This document shows, piece by piece, positions 33,101 to 46,015 of a stretch of 64,000 nt of DNA. Source of the stretch: Cervus elaphus (taxonomy: Eukaryota > Chordata > Mammalia > Artiodactyla > Cervidae); contig NW_025316729.1 of assembly GCF_910594005.1 (NCBI RefSeq), positions 1-64,000 of the forward strand, read 5' to 3'. The position numbers were made by a program, and so were the translations under genes. The notes beneath the pieces are model-generated. The model saw nothing but the letters and a program-made list of their open reading frames with translations. It did no database searches and had not been told where the DNA came from. How positions within the stretch are numbered: the stretch's first letter is position 1; each line of letters opens with the position of its first letter.

Positions 33101-36100
33101 GTGTTGCACATCACACATGAAAGGAGCCTTGATTTCCTTGATGGCACTCCAGAGAAACCCCAAGAACACTGTTTCAAGGCTAGAGGGATCCTGAGGTCAC
33201 TGTAGCAACACGAAAGAGCTCCGTGGACCAAAAATCAACTCGAGATGAGAGGTTAGTCCCTGGCTTCGACTCCAGAGGAATACCACCTTACCACAAGCAC
33301 CTCAAGAGGAGGCTTCTCTCAGCTCTAGCTTTGTGAGAGGGACCCTGAGTTTGCGGCCTCAAGTGGAATGGAGACCCCGATGCCCTGACTCGAAATAAGG
33401 CTGGATATCCCTGCAGTGACTTGAATGCAGGCTCGTCTTGCATCTCCCAAGAAGAAAGGATGTCTGAATCCCCTGTGGAGACCACAGAGAAAGACCTAGT
33501 TCCCCACCTCATCGCGACCGGAGGCCTCACATCCTTTGAAAACTCCCGAGGTATGCGGAGATCAATGCCTCCAAAGGAGACGATGCCTGACTCCTCATGA
33601 AACTCGATAGGAGTCCCAGGATTCCTGTGGCACGTGGAAAGGGACCCTTGGTCTCCCGCCTCAGCTGGAGAGGCGTCCCAATTGCCCTGCCAACCCTCGA
33701 GGAGAACCCCGAGTTGTCCCTTGCAACTAGGCAGGAGTCCTGACGTCGCTGAACAAACACGTGGTTGGAAGGGCCATCCCCGTCGTACTTCGAGAATATA
33801 CCCCAGGTTCCCGCTGCTACTCGATAAAAGCCATGAGACTTCCCCCTCGCCGCGAGATGAGGCCCGATTCCCCTCCAATGCGTGCAGAGCAATTCCGTGT
33901 TGCACATCACACATGAAAGGAGCCTTGATTTCCTTGATGGCACTCCAGAGAAACCCCAAGAACACTGTTTCAAGGCTAGAGGGATCCTGAGGTCACTGTA
34001 GCAACACGAAAGAGCTCCGTGGACCAAAAATCAACTCGAGATGAGAGGTTAGTCCCTGGCTTCGACTCCAGAGCAATACCACCTTACCACAAGCACCTCA
34101 AGAGGAGGCTTCTTTCAACTCTAGGTATGTGAGAGGGACCCTGATTTTGCGGCCTCAAGTGGAATGGACACTGCGATGCCCTGACTAGAAATAAGGCCGG
34201 ATATCCCTGCAGTGACTTGAATGCAGGCTCGTCTTGCATCTCCCAAGACGAAAGGATGTCTGAATCCCCTGTGGAGACCACAGAGAAAGACCTAGTTCCC
34301 CACCTCATCACGACCGGAGGCCTCACATCCTTTGAAAACTCCAGAGGTACGCGGAGATCAGTGCCTCCAAAGGAGACGATCCCTGACTCCTCGTGAAACT
34401 TGATAGGAGTCCCAGGATTCCTGTGGCACGTGGAAAGGGACCCTTGGTCTCCCGCCTCAGCTGGAGAGGAGTCCCAATTGCCCTGCCAAGCCTCGAGGAG
34501 AATCCCGAGTTGTTCCTCGCAACTAGGCAGGAGTCCTGACGTCGCTGAAGAAACACGTGGGTGGAAGGGCCATCCCCGTCGTAACTTGAGAATATACCCC
34601 AGCTGCCCGCCGCAACTCGAGAAAAAGCATGAGACTTCCCCCTCACCGCGAGATGAGGCCCGATTCCCCTGCACTGCGTGCAGAGCAATTCCGTGTTGCA
34701 CATCACACATGAAAGGAGCCTTGATTTCCTTGATGGCACTCCAGAGAAACCCCAAGAACACTGTTTCAAGGCTAGAGGGATCCTGAGGTCACTGTAGCAA
34801 CACGAAAGAGCTCCGTGGACCAAAAATCAACTCGAGATGAGAGGTTAGTCCCTGGCTTCGACTCCAGAGGAATACCACCTTACCACAAGCACCTCAAGAA
34901 GAGGCTTCTCTCAGCTCCAAGTATGTGAGAGGGACCCTGAGTTTGCGGCCTCAAGTGGAATGGACACCGCGATGCCCTGACTCGAAAGAAGGCCGGACAT
35001 CCCTGCAGTGACTTGAATGCAGGCTCGTCTTGCATCTCCCAAGACGAAATGATTATTGAGTCCCCTGTGGAGACCACAGAGAAAGACCTAGTTCCCCACC
35101 TCATCGCGACCGGAGGCCTCACATCCTTTGAAAACTCCAGAGGTACGCAGAGATCAGTGCCTCCAAAGGAGACGATGCCTGACTCCTCGTGAAACTTGAT
35201 AGGAGTCATAGGATTCTTGTGGCACGTGGAAAGGGACCCTTGGTCTCCCGCCTCAGCTGGAGAGGCGTCCCAATTGCCCTGCCAAGCCTCGAGGAGAATC
35301 CCGAGTTGTCCCTCGCAACTAGGCAGGAGTCCTGCCGTCGCTGAACAAACTCGTGTATGGAAGGGCCATCCCCGTCGTAACTCGAGAATATACCCCAGGT
35401 TCCCGCCGCAACTCGAGAAAAACCATGAGACTTCCCCTTCGCCAAGAGATGAGGCCTGATTCCCCTGCACTGCGTGCAGAGCAATTCCGTGTTGCACATC
35501 ACACATGAAAGGAGACTTGATTTCCTTGATGGCACTCCAGAGAAACCCCAAGAACACTGTTTCAAGGTTAGAGGGATCCTGAGGTAACTGTAGCAACACG
35601 AAAGAGCCTCGTGAAACAAAAATCAACTCGAGATGAGAGGTTAGTCCGTGGCTTCGTCTCCAGCGGAATACCACCTTACCACAAGCACCTCAAGAGGAGG
35701 CTTCTCTCAGCTCTAGGTATGTGAGAGGGACCCTGAGTTTGCGGCCTCAAGTGGAATGGACACCGCGATGCCCTGACTCGAAATAAGGCCGGATATCCCT
35801 GCAGTGACTTGAATGCAGGCTCGTCTTGCATCTCCCAAGACGAAAGTATGTCTGAATCCCCTGTGGAGACCACAGAGAAAGACCTAGTTCCCCACCTCAT
35901 CGCGACCGGAGGCCTCACATCCTTTGAAAACTCCAGAGGTACGCGGAGATCAGTGCCTCCAAAGGAGACAATGCCTGACTCCTTCTGAAAATTGATAGGA
36001 GTCCCAGGATTCCTGTGGCACGTGGAAAGGGACACTTGGTCTCCCGCCTCAGCTGGAGAGGCGTCCCATTTGCCCTGCCAAGCCTCGAGGAGAATCCCGA

Positions 36101-36471
36101 GTTGTCCCTCGCATCTAGGCAGGAGTCCTGACGTCGCTGAGCAAACACGTATGTGGAAGGGCCATCCCCGTCGTAACTCGAGAATATACCCCAGGTTCCC
36201 GCCGCAACTCGAGAAAAACCATGAGACTTCCCCCTCGCCGCGAGATGAGGCCCGATTCCCCTGCACTGCGTGCAGAGCAATTCCATGTTTCACATCACAC
36301 ATGAAAGGAGCCTTGATTTCCTTGATGGCACTCCAGAGAAACTCCAAGAACACTGTTTCAAGGCTAGAGGGATCCTGAGGTCACTGTAGCAACACGAAAG
36401 AGCTCCGTGGACCAAAAATCAACTCGAGATGAGAGGTCAGTCCCTGGCTTCGACTCCAGAGGAATACCATC
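30105..36471 (+). repeat. Scrambled i/j/k-like monomers M38-M45
   Basis: M38 (30105): generic left, i-like right ('ccaaccctcgagg', 'gtggttggaag', 'ttgacggcactccagcg'). M39 (30901): j-like ('gcacatcaag', 'catcccttg', 'cataagactgcc'). M40 (31697): i-like ('caagaagaggc', 'cgaaagaaggcc', 'gatttctgagtcc'). M41 (32492): j-like ('cctcaccac', 'catcccttg', 'cataagactgcc'). M42 (33288): k-left/i-right hybrid. M43 (34084): shares 'gaaaaagcatgag' and 'cccctcaccgcg' with M37. M44 (34880): i-like left ('caagaagaggc', 'gattattgagtcc') with an unrelated right part. M45 (35676): close to the general consensus. There is no constant period longer than the monomer. Confidence 0.8.
33288..34083 (+). repeat. Monomer M42, k/i hybrid
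   Basis: Left: 'ctctagctttgtg', 'ggagaccccgatg' and 'aaggctgg' (to ~33401) as in type k. Right: 'ccaaccctcgagg' (from ~33691), 'gagaaccccg', 'gtggttggaag' and 'cgtacttcgag' as in type i. The switch lies between ~33401 and ~33693. Confidence 0.75.
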
Positions 36472-37266
36472 TTAGTGCAAGCACCTCAAGAGGAGGCTTC
36501 TCTCAGTTCTAGCTATGTGAGAGGGACACTGAGTTTGCGGCCTCAAGTGGAATGGACACCGCGATGCCCTGACTGGAAATAAGGCCGGTTATCCCTTCAG
36601 TGACTTTAATGCAGGATCGTCTTGCATCTCCCAAGATGAAAGGATGGCTGAATCCACTGTGGAGACCACAGAGAAAGACCTAGTTCCCCACCTCATCGCG
36701 ACCGGAGGCCTCACATTCTTTGAAAACTCCAGAGGTACGCGGAGATCAGTGCCTCTAAAGGAGACGATGCCTGACTCCTCGTGAAACTTGATAGGAGTCC
36801 CAGGATTTCTGTGGCACGTGGAAAGGGACCCTTGGTCTCCCGCCTCAGCTGGAGAGGTGTCCCAATTGCCCTGCCAAGACTCGAGGAGAATCCCGAGTTG
36901 TCCCTCGCAACTAGGCAGGAGTCCTGACGTCGCTGAACAAACACGTGGGTGGAAGGGCCATCCCCGTCGTAACTCGAGAATATACCCCAGGTTCCAGCCG
37001 CAACTCGAGAAAACCATGAGACTTCCCCCTCGCCGTGAGATGAGGCCCGATTCCCCTGCACTGCATGCAGAGCAATTCCGTGTTGCACATCAAACATGAA
37101 AGGAGCCTTGATTTCCTTGATGGCACTCCAGAGAAACCCCAAGAACACTGTTTCAAGGCTAGAGGGATCCTGAGGTCACTTTAGCAACACGAAAGAGCTC
37201 CGTGGACCAAAAATCAACTCGAGATGAGAGGTCAGTCCCTGGCTTCGACTCCAGAGGAATACCACC
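36472..37266 (+). repeat. Monomer M46, transition into the p/q region
   Basis: It begins with an altered landmark ('ccatcttagtgcaagc'). The right part is p-like: the A5 run is shortened ('cgagaaaaccatg'), with 'ctgcatgcag', 'catcaaacatg' and 'cactttagcaac'. It lacks the p-specific 'ggtattatagagg'. I see nothing else unusual in it. Confidence 0.75.
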
Positions 37267-40200
37267 TTACCACAAGCACCTCAAGAGGAGGCTTCTCTCA
37301 GCTCTAGGTATTATAGAGGGACCCTGATTTTGCGGCCTCAAGTGGAATGGAGACCGCGATGCCCTGACTCGAAATAAGGCCGGATATCCCTGCAGTGACT
37401 TGAATGCAGGCTCGTCTTGCATCTCCCAAGACGAAAGGATGTCTGAATCCCCTGTGGAGACCACAGAGAAAGACCTAGTTCCCCACCTCATCGCGACCGG
37501 AGGCCTCACATCCTTTGAAAACTCCACAGGTGTACGGAGATCAGTGCCTCTAAAGGAGACGATGCCTGACTCCTCATCAAACTTGATAGGAGTCCCAGGA
37601 TTCCTGTGGCACGTGGAAAGGGACACTTGGTCTCCCGCCTCAGCTGGAGAGGCGTCCCAATTGCCCTGCCAAGCCTCGAGGAGAATCCCGAGTTGTCCCT
37701 CGCAACTAGGCAGGAGTCCTGACGTGGCTGGACAAACATGTGTGTGGAAGGGCCATCCCCGTCGTAACTCGAGAATATACCCCAGGTTCCCGCCGCAACT
37801 CGAGAAAACCATGAGACTTCCCCCTCGCCGTGAGATGAGGCCCGATTTCCCTGCACTGCATGCAGAGCAATTCCGTGTTGCACATCAAACATGAAAGGAG
37901 CCTTGATTTCCTTGATGGCACTCCAGAGAAACCCCAAGAACACTGTTTCAAGGCTAGAGGGATCCTGAGGTCACTTTAGCAACACGAAAGAGCTCCGTGG
38001 ACCAAAAATCAACTCGAGATGAGAGGTTAGTCCCTGGCTTCGACTCCAGAGGAATACCACCTTACCACAAGCACCTCAAGAGGAGGCTTCTCTCACCTCT
38101 AGGTATTATAGAGGGACCCTGATTTTGCGGCCTCAAGTGGAATGGAGACCGCGATGCCCTGACTCGAAATAAGGCCGGATATCCCTGCAGTGACTTGAAT
38201 GCAGGCTCGTCTTGCATCTCCCAAGACGAAAGGATGTCTGAATCCCCTTTGGAGAACACAGAAAAAGACCTAGTTCCCCAAGTCATCGCGACCGGAGGCC
38301 TCACATCCTTTGAAAATTCCACAGGTACGGGAAGATCAGTGCCTCCAAAGGAGACGATGCCTGACTCCTCGTGAAACTTGATAGGAGTCCCAGGATTCCT
38401 GTGGCACGTGGAAAGGGACCCTTGGTCTCCCGCCTCAGCTGGAGAGGCGTCCCAATTGCCCTGCCAAGCCTCGAGGAGAATCCCGAGTTGTCCCTCGCAA
38501 CTAGGCAGGAGTCCTGACGTCGCTGAACAAACACGTGGGTGGAAGGGCCATCCCCGTCGTAACTCGAGAATATACCCCAGGTTCCCGCCGCAACTCGAGA
38601 AAAACCATGAGACTTCCCCCTAGCCGCGAGATGAGGCCCGATTCCCCTGCACTGTGTGCAGAGCAATTCCGTGTTGCACATCACACATGAAAGGAGCCTT
38701 GATTTCCTTGATGGCACTCCAGAGAAACCCCAAGAACACTGTTTCAAGGCTAGAGGGATCCTGAGGTCACTGTTGCAACATGAAAGAGCTCCGTGGACTA
38801 AAAATCAACTCGAGATGAGAGGTTAGTCCCTGGCTTCGACTCCAGAGGAATACCACCTTACCACAAGCACCTCAAGAGGAGGCTTCTCTCAGCTCTAGGT
38901 ATTATAGAGGGACCCTGAGTTTGCGGCCTCAAGTGGAATGGAGACCGCGATGCCCTGACTCGAAAAAAGGCCGGATATCCCTGCAGTGACTTGAATGCAG
39001 GCTCGTCTTGCATCTCCCAAGACGAAAGGATGTCTGAATCCCCTGTGGAGACCACAGAGAAAGACTTAGTTCCCCACCTCATCGCGACCGGAGGCCTCAC
39101 ATCCTTTGAAAACTCCACAGGTGTGCGGAGATCAGTGCCTCTAAAGGAGACGATGCCTGACTCCTCATCAAACTTGATAGGAGTCCCAGGATTCCTGTGG
39201 CACGTGGAAAGGGACACTTGGTCTCCCGCCTCAGCTGGAGAGGTGTCCCAATTGCCCTGCCAAGCCTCGAGGAGAATCCCGAGTTGTCCCTCGCAACTAG
39301 GCAGGAGTCCTGACGTGGCTGGACAAACATGTGTGTGGAAGGACCATCCCCATCGTAACTCGAGAATGTACCCCAGGTTCCCGCCGCAACTCGAGAAAAC
39401 CATGAGACTTCCCCCTCGCCGTGAGATGAGGCCCGATTCCCCTGCACTGCATGCAGAGCAATTCCGTGTTGCACATCAAACATGAAAGGAGCCTTGATTT
39501 CCTTGATGGCACTCCAGAGAAACCCCAAGAACACTGTTTCAAGGCTAGAGGGATCCTGAGGTCACTTTAGCAACACGAAAGAGCTCCGTGGACCAAAAAT
39601 CAACTCGAGATGAGAGGTTAGTCCCTGGCTTCGACTCCAGAGGAATACCACCTTACCACAAGCACCTCAAGAGGAGGCTTCTCTCAGCTCTAGGTATTAT
39701 AGAGGGACCCTGATTTTGCGGCCTCAAGTGGAATGGAGACCGCGATGCCCTGACTCGAAATAAGGCCGGATATCCCTGCAGTGACTTGAATGCAGGCTCG
39801 TCTTGCATCTCCCAAGACGAAAGGATGTCTGAATCCCCTTTGGAGAACACAGAAAAAGACCTAGTTCCCCAAGTCATCGCGACCGGAGGCCTCACATCCT
39901 TTGAAAACTCCACAGGTACGGGAAGATCAGTGCCTCCAAAGGAGACGATGCCTGACTCCTCGTGAAACTTGATAGGAGTCCCAGGATTCCTGTGGCACGT
40001 GGAAAGGGACCATTGGTCTCCCGCCTCAGCTGGAGAGGCGTCCCAATTGCCCTGCCAAGCCTCGAGGAGAATCCCGAGTTGTCCCTCGCAACTAGGCAGG
40101 AGTCCTGACATCGCTGAACAAACACGTGGGTGGAAGGGCCATCCCCGTCGTAACTCGAGAATATACCCCAGGTTCCCGCCGCAACTAGAGAAAAACCATG

Positions 40201-41243
40201 AGACTTCCCCCTAGCCGCGAGATGAGGCCCGATTCCCCTGCACTGTGTGCAGAGCAATTCCGTGTTGCACATCACACATGAAAGGAGCCTTGATTTCCTT
40301 GATGGCACTCCAGAGAAACCCCAAGAACACTGTTTCAAGGCTAGAGGGATCCTGAGGTCACTGTTGCAACATGAAAGAGCTCCGTGGACTAAAAATCAAC
40401 TCGAGATGAGAGGTTAGTCCCTGGCTTCGACTCCAGAGGAATACCACCTTACCACAAGCACCTCAAGAGGAGGCTTCTCTCAGCTCTAGGTATTATAGAG
40501 GGAACCTGATTTTGCGGCCTCAAGTGGAATGGAGACCGCGATGCCCTGACTCGAAATAAGGCCGGATATCCCTGCAGTGACTTGAATGCAGGCTCGTCTT
40601 GCATCTCCCAAGACGAAAGGATGTCTGAATCCCCTGTGGAGACCACAGAGAAAGACTTAGTTCCCCACCTCATCGCGACCGGAGGCCTCACATCCTTTGA
40701 AAACTCCACAGGTGTGCGGAGATCAGTGCCTCTAAAGGAGACGATGCCTGACTCCTCATCAAACTTGATAGGAGTCCCAGGATTCCTGTGGCACGTGGAA
40801 AGGGACACTTGGTCTCCCGCCTCAGCTGGAGAGGTGTCCCAATTGCCCTGCCAAGCCTCGAGGAGAATCCCGAGTTGTCCCTCGCAACTAGGCAGGAGTC
40901 CTGACGTGGCTGGACAAACATGTGTGTGGAAGGACCATCCCCGTCGTAACTCGAGAATATACCCCAGGTTCCCGCCGCAACTCGAGAAAACCATGAGACT
41001 TCCCCCTCGCCGTGAGATGAGGCCCGATTTCCCTGCACTGCATGCAGAGCAATTCCGTGTTGCACATCAAACATGAAAGGAGCCTTGATTTCCTTGATGG
41101 CACTCCAGAGAAACCCCAAGAACACTGTTTCAAGGCTAGAGGGATCCTGAGGTCACTTTAGCAACACGAAAGAGCTCCGTGGACCAAAAATCAACTCGAG
41201 ATGAGAGGTTAGTCCCTGGCTTCGACTCCAGAGGAATACCACC
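37267..41243 (+). repeat. p-q dimer repeat, M47-M51 (p-q-p-q-p), period 1,591 bp
   Basis: Monomer starts are 37267 (p), 38062 (q), 38858 (p), 39653 (q) and 40449 (p). All share 'ggtattatagagg' near the start. Type p: 'cctcatcaaacttg', 'gacgtggctggacaaac', 'catgtgtgtgg', 'cgagaaaaccatg', 'catcaaacatg' and 'cactttagc'. Type q: 'ccctttggagaacac', 'ccccaagtcatcg', 'ggtacgggaagatc', 'cactgtgtgcag', 'cactgttgcaacatg' and 'ggactaaaaatc'. Equivalent monomers are exactly 1,591 bp apart and differ at a handful of positions. Confidence 0.85.
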
Positions 41244-43629
41244 TTACCACAAGCAACTCAAGAGGAGGCTTCTCTCAGCCTTAGGTATGTGAAAGGGACC
41301 CTGATTTTGCGGACTCAAGTGGAAAGGACACCGCGATGCCCTGACTTAAAATAAGGCCGGATATCCCTGCAATGACTTGAATCCAGGCTCGTGTTACATC
41401 TCCCAAGACGAAAGGATGTCTGAATCCCCTGTGGAGACCACAGAGAAAGACCTAGTTCCCCACCTCATGGCGACCGGAGGCCTCACATCCTTTGAAAACT
41501 CCACAGGTGCGCGGAGATCAGTGCCTCCAAAGGAGACGATGCCTGACTCCTCGTCAAAATTGATATGAGTCCCAGGATTCCTGTGGCACGTGGAAAGGGA
41601 CACTTGGTCTCCCGCCTCAAATGGAGAGGCGTCCCAATTGCCCTGCCAAGCCTCGAGGAGAATCCCGAGTTGTCCCTCGCAACTAGGCAGGAGTCCTGAC
41701 GTCGCTGAACAAACACGGGTGTGGAAGGGCCATCCCCGTCGTAACTCGAGAATATACCCCAGGTTCCCGCCTCAACTCGAGAAAAACCATGAGACTTCCC
41801 CGTCGCCGCGAGATGAGGCCCGATTCCCCTGCACTGTGTGCAGAGCAATTCCGTGTTGCACATCACACATGAAAGGAGCCTTGATTTCCTTGATGGCACT
41901 CCAGAGAAACCCCAAGAACACTGTTTCAAGGCTAGAGGGATCCTGTGGTCACTGTAGCAACACGAAAGAGCTCCGTGGACCAAAAATCAACTCGAAATGA
42001 GAGGTTAGTCCCTGGCTTCGACTCCAGAGGAATACCACCTTACCACAAGCACCTCAAGAGGAGGCTTCTCTCAGCTCTAGGTATGTGAGAGGGTCCCTGA
42101 GTTTGCGGCCTCAAGTGGAATGGACACCCCGATGCCCTGACTCGAAATAAGGCCGGATATCCCTGCAGAGACTTGAATGCAGGCTCGTGTTGCATCTCCC
42201 AAGACGAAAGGATGTCTGAATCCCCTGTGGAGACCACAGAGAAAGACCTAGTTCCCCACCTCTTCGGAACCGGAGGCCTCACATCCTTTGAAAACTTCAG
42301 AGGTACGCAGAGATCCGTGCCTCCAAAGGATACGATGCCTGACTCCTCCTGAAACTTGATAGGAGTCCCAGGATTCCGGTGGCACATGTAAAGGGACCCT
42401 TGGTCTCCCGCCTCAGCTGGAGACGCGTCCCAATTGCCCTGCCACGCCTCGAGGAGAATCCCGAGTTGTCCCTCGCAACTACGCAGGAGTCCTGCCGTCG
42501 CTGAACAAACACGTGTGTGGAAGGGCCATCCCCGTCGTAACTCGAGAATATACCCCAGGTTCCCGCCGCAACTCGAGAAAAACCATGAGACTTCCCCCTC
42601 GCCACGAGATGAGGCCCGATTCCCCTGCACTGCATGCAGAGCAATTCCGTGTTGCACATCACACATGAAAGGAGCCTTGATTTCCTTGATGGCACTCCAG
42701 AGAAACCCCAAGAACACTGTTTCAAGGCTAGAGGGATCCTGAGGTCACTGTAGCAACACGAAAGAGCTCCGTGGACCAAAAATCAACTCGAGATGAGAGG
42801 TTAGTCCCTGGCTTCGACTCCAGAGGAATACCACCTTACCACAAGCACCTCAAGAGGAGGCTTCTCTCAGCTCTACGTATGTGAGAGGGACCCTGAGTTT
42901 GCGGCCTCAAGTGGAATGGACACCGCGATGCCCTGACTCGAAATAAGGCCGGATATCCCTGCAGTGACTTGAATGCAGGCTCGTCTTGCATCTTCCAGGA
43001 CGAAAGGATGTCTGAATCCCCTGTGGAGACCACAGAGAAAGACCTAGTTCCCAACTTCATGGCGACCGGAGCCCTCACATCCATTGAAAACTCCAGAGGT
43101 ACGCGGAGATCAGTGCCTCAAAGGAAACGATGCCTGACTCCTCGTGAAACTTGATAGGAGTCCCAGAATTCCTGTGGCACGTGGAAAGGGACCCTTGGTC
43201 TCCCGCCTCAGCTGGAGAGGCGTCCCAATTGCCCTGCCAAGCCTCGAGGAGAATCCCGAGTTGTCCCTCGCAACTAGGCAGGAGTCCTGACGTCACTGAA
43301 GAAACACGTGGGTGGAAGGGCCATCCCCGTCGTAACTCGAGAATATACCCCAGGTTCCCGCCGCAACTCGAGAAAACCATGAGACTTCCCCCTCGCCGTG
43401 ATGTGAGGCCCGATTTCCCTGCACTGCATGCAGAGCAATTTCGTGTTGCACATCAAACATGAAAGGAGCCTTGATTTCCTTGATGGCACTCCAGAGAAAC
43501 CCCAAGAACACTGTTTCAAGGCTAGAGGGATCCTGAGGTCACTTTAGCAACACGAAAGAGCTCCGTGGACCAAAAATCAACTCGAAATGAGAGGTTAGTC
43601 CCTGGCTTCGACTCCAGAGGAATACCACC
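41244..43629 (+). repeat. Monomers M52 (r), M53 (s), M54 (t)
   Basis: Type r (41244): 'agcaactcaag', 'gcggactcaagtgg', 'ggaaaggacacc' and 'aatccaggctcgtgttac'. Type s (42040): 'gggtccctgag', 'gacaccccgatg', 'cctcttcggaaccgg', 'ccggtggcacatg' and 'cctgccgtcg'. Type t (42836, 794 bp): 'cccaacttcatgg', 'atccattgaaaac', 'gcctcaaaggaaacg' and 'gacgtcactgaagaaac', then a p-like right end. r recurs at 45221; s and t recur at 47606 and 48402. Confidence 0.8.
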
Positions 43630-46015
43630 TTACCACAAGCACCTCAAGCGGAGGCTTCTCTCAGCTCTAGGTATGTGAGAGGGACCCTGAGTTTGCGGCC
43701 TCAAGTGGAATGGACACCGCGATGCCCTGACTCGAAATAAGGCCGGATATCCCTGCAGTGACTTGAATGCAGGCTCGCCTTGCATCTCCCAAGATGAAAG
43801 GATGTCTGAATCCCCTTTGGAGAACACAGAAAAAGACCTAGTTCCCCAAGTCATCGCGACCGGAGGCCTCACATCCTTTGAAAACTCCAGAGGTACGGGA
43901 AGATCAGTGCCTCCAAAGGAGACGATGCCTGACTCCTCGTGAAACTTGATAGGAGTCCCAGGATTCCTGTGGCACGTGGAAAGGGACCCTTGGTCTCCCG
44001 CCTCAGCTGGAGAGGCGTCCCAATTGCCCTGCCAAGCCTCGAGGAGAATCCCGAGTTGTCCCTCGCAACTAGGCAGGAGTCCTGACGTCGCTGAACAAAC
44101 ACGTGGGTAGAAGGGCCATCCCCGTCGTAACTCGAGAATATACCCCAGGTTCCCGCCGCAACTCGAGAAAAACCATGAGACTTCCCCCTCGCCGCGAGAT
44201 GAGGCCCGATTCCCCTGCACTGTGTGCAGAGCAATTCCGTGTTGCACATCACACATGAAAGGAGCCTTGATTTCCTTGATGGCACTCCAGAGAAACCCCA
44301 AGAACACTGTTTCAAGGCTAGAGGGATCCTGAGGTCACTGTTGCAACATGAAAGAGCTCCGTGGACTAAAAATCAACTCGAGATGAGAGGTTAGTCCCTG
44401 GCTTCGACTCCAGAGGAATACCACCTTACCACAAGCACCTCAAGATGAGGCTTCTCTCAGCTCTAGGTATTATAGAGGGACCCTGATTTTGCGGCCTCAA
44501 GTGGAATGGAGACCGAGATGCCCTGACTCGAAATAAGGCCGGATATCTCTGCAGTGACTTGAATGCAGGCTCGTCTTGCATCTCCCAAGACGAAAGGATG
44601 TCTGAATCCCCTGTGGAGACCACAGAGAAAGACCTAGTTCCCCACCTCATCGCGACCGGAGGCCTCACATCCTTTGAAAACTCCACAGGTGTGCGGAGAT
44701 CAGTGCCTCCAAAGGAGACGATGCCTGACTCCTCATCAAACTTGATAGGAGTCCCAGGATTCCTGTGGCACGTAGAAAGGGACACTTGGTCTCCCGCCTC
44801 AGCTGGAGAGGCGTCCCAATTGCCCTGCCAAGCCTCGAGGAGAATCCCGAGTTGTCCCTCGCAACTAGGCAGGAGTCCTGACGTGGCTGGACAAACATGT
44901 GTGTGGAAGGACCATCCCCGTCGTAACTCGAGAATATACCCCAGGTTCCCGCCGCAACTCGAGAAAACCATGAGACTTCCCCCTCGCCGTGAGATGAGGC
45001 CCGATTTCCCTGCACTGCATGCAGAGCAATTCCGTGTTGCACATCAAACATGAAAGGAGCCTTGATTTCCTTGATGGCACTCCAGAGAAACCCCAAGAAC
45101 ACTGTTTCAAGGCTAGAGGGATCCTGAGGTCACTTTAGCAACACGAAAGAGCTCCGTGGACCAAAAATCAACTCGAGATGAGAGGTTAGTCCCTGGCTTC
45201 GACTCCAGAGGAATACCACCTTACCACAAGCAACTCAAGAGGAGGCTTCTCTCAGCTCTAGGTATGTGAGAGGGACCCTGATTTTGCGGACTCAAGTGGA
45301 AAGGACACCGCGATGCCCTGACTCAAAATAAGGCCGGATATCCCTGCAATGACTTGAATCCAGGCTCGTGTTACATCTCCCAAGACGAAAGGATGTCTGA
45401 ATCCCCTGTGGAGACCACAGAGAAAGACCTAGTTCCCCACCTCATGGCGACCGGAGGCCTCACATCCTTTGAAAACTCCAGGGGTACGCGGAGATCAGTG
45501 CCTCCAAAGAAGACGATGCCTGACTCCTCGTGAAACTTGATAGGAGTCCCAGGATTCCTGTGGCACGTGGAAGGGGACACTTGGTCTGCCGCCTCAGTTG
45601 GAGAAGCATCCCAATTGCCCTGCCAAGCCTCGAAGAGAATCCTGCGTTGTCCCTCGGAACTAGGCAGGAGTCCTGACGTCGCTGAACAAGCACGTGTGTG
45701 GAAGGGCCTTCCCCATCAGAACTCGAGAATATACCCCAGGTTCCCGCCGCAACTCGAGAAAAACCATGAGACTTCCCCCTTGCCGCGAGATGAGGCCCGA
45801 TTCCCCTGCACTGCGTGCAGAGCAATTGCGAGTTGCACATCACACATGAAAGGAGCCTTGATTTCCTTGATGGCACTCCAGAGAAACCCCAAGAACACTG
45901 TTTCAAGGCTAGAGGATCCTGAGGTCACTGAAGCAACACGAAAGAGCTCCGTGGACCAAAAATCAACTCGAGATGAGAGGTTAGTCCCTGGCTTCGACTC
46001 CAGAGGAATACCACC
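43630..46015 (+). repeat. Duplicate of q-p-r: M55, M56, M57 (offset 3,977 bp)
   Basis: M55 (43630) is q-like ('ccctttggagaacac', 'ggtacgggaag', 'cactgttgcaacatg') but lacks 'ggtattatagagg'. M56 (44426) is type p. M57 (45221) has r marks on the left ('agcaactcaag', 'ggaaaggacacc', 'gtgttacatc') and a private right part ('gtggaaggggacac', 'ggtctgccgcc', 'cctgcgttgtcc'). Their starts are all exactly 3,977 bp after M50, M51 and M52. Confidence 0.8.

Noticed and set aside
34880..35674. Longest open frame, 264 codons on the minus strand in M44 (and 247 codons at 53903-54646)
   Set aside because: These are the usual repeat-derived frame extended by private base changes that remove a stop. There is no start context, domain, signal peptide or family resemblance, and the neighbouring monomers have the frame broken at different places.
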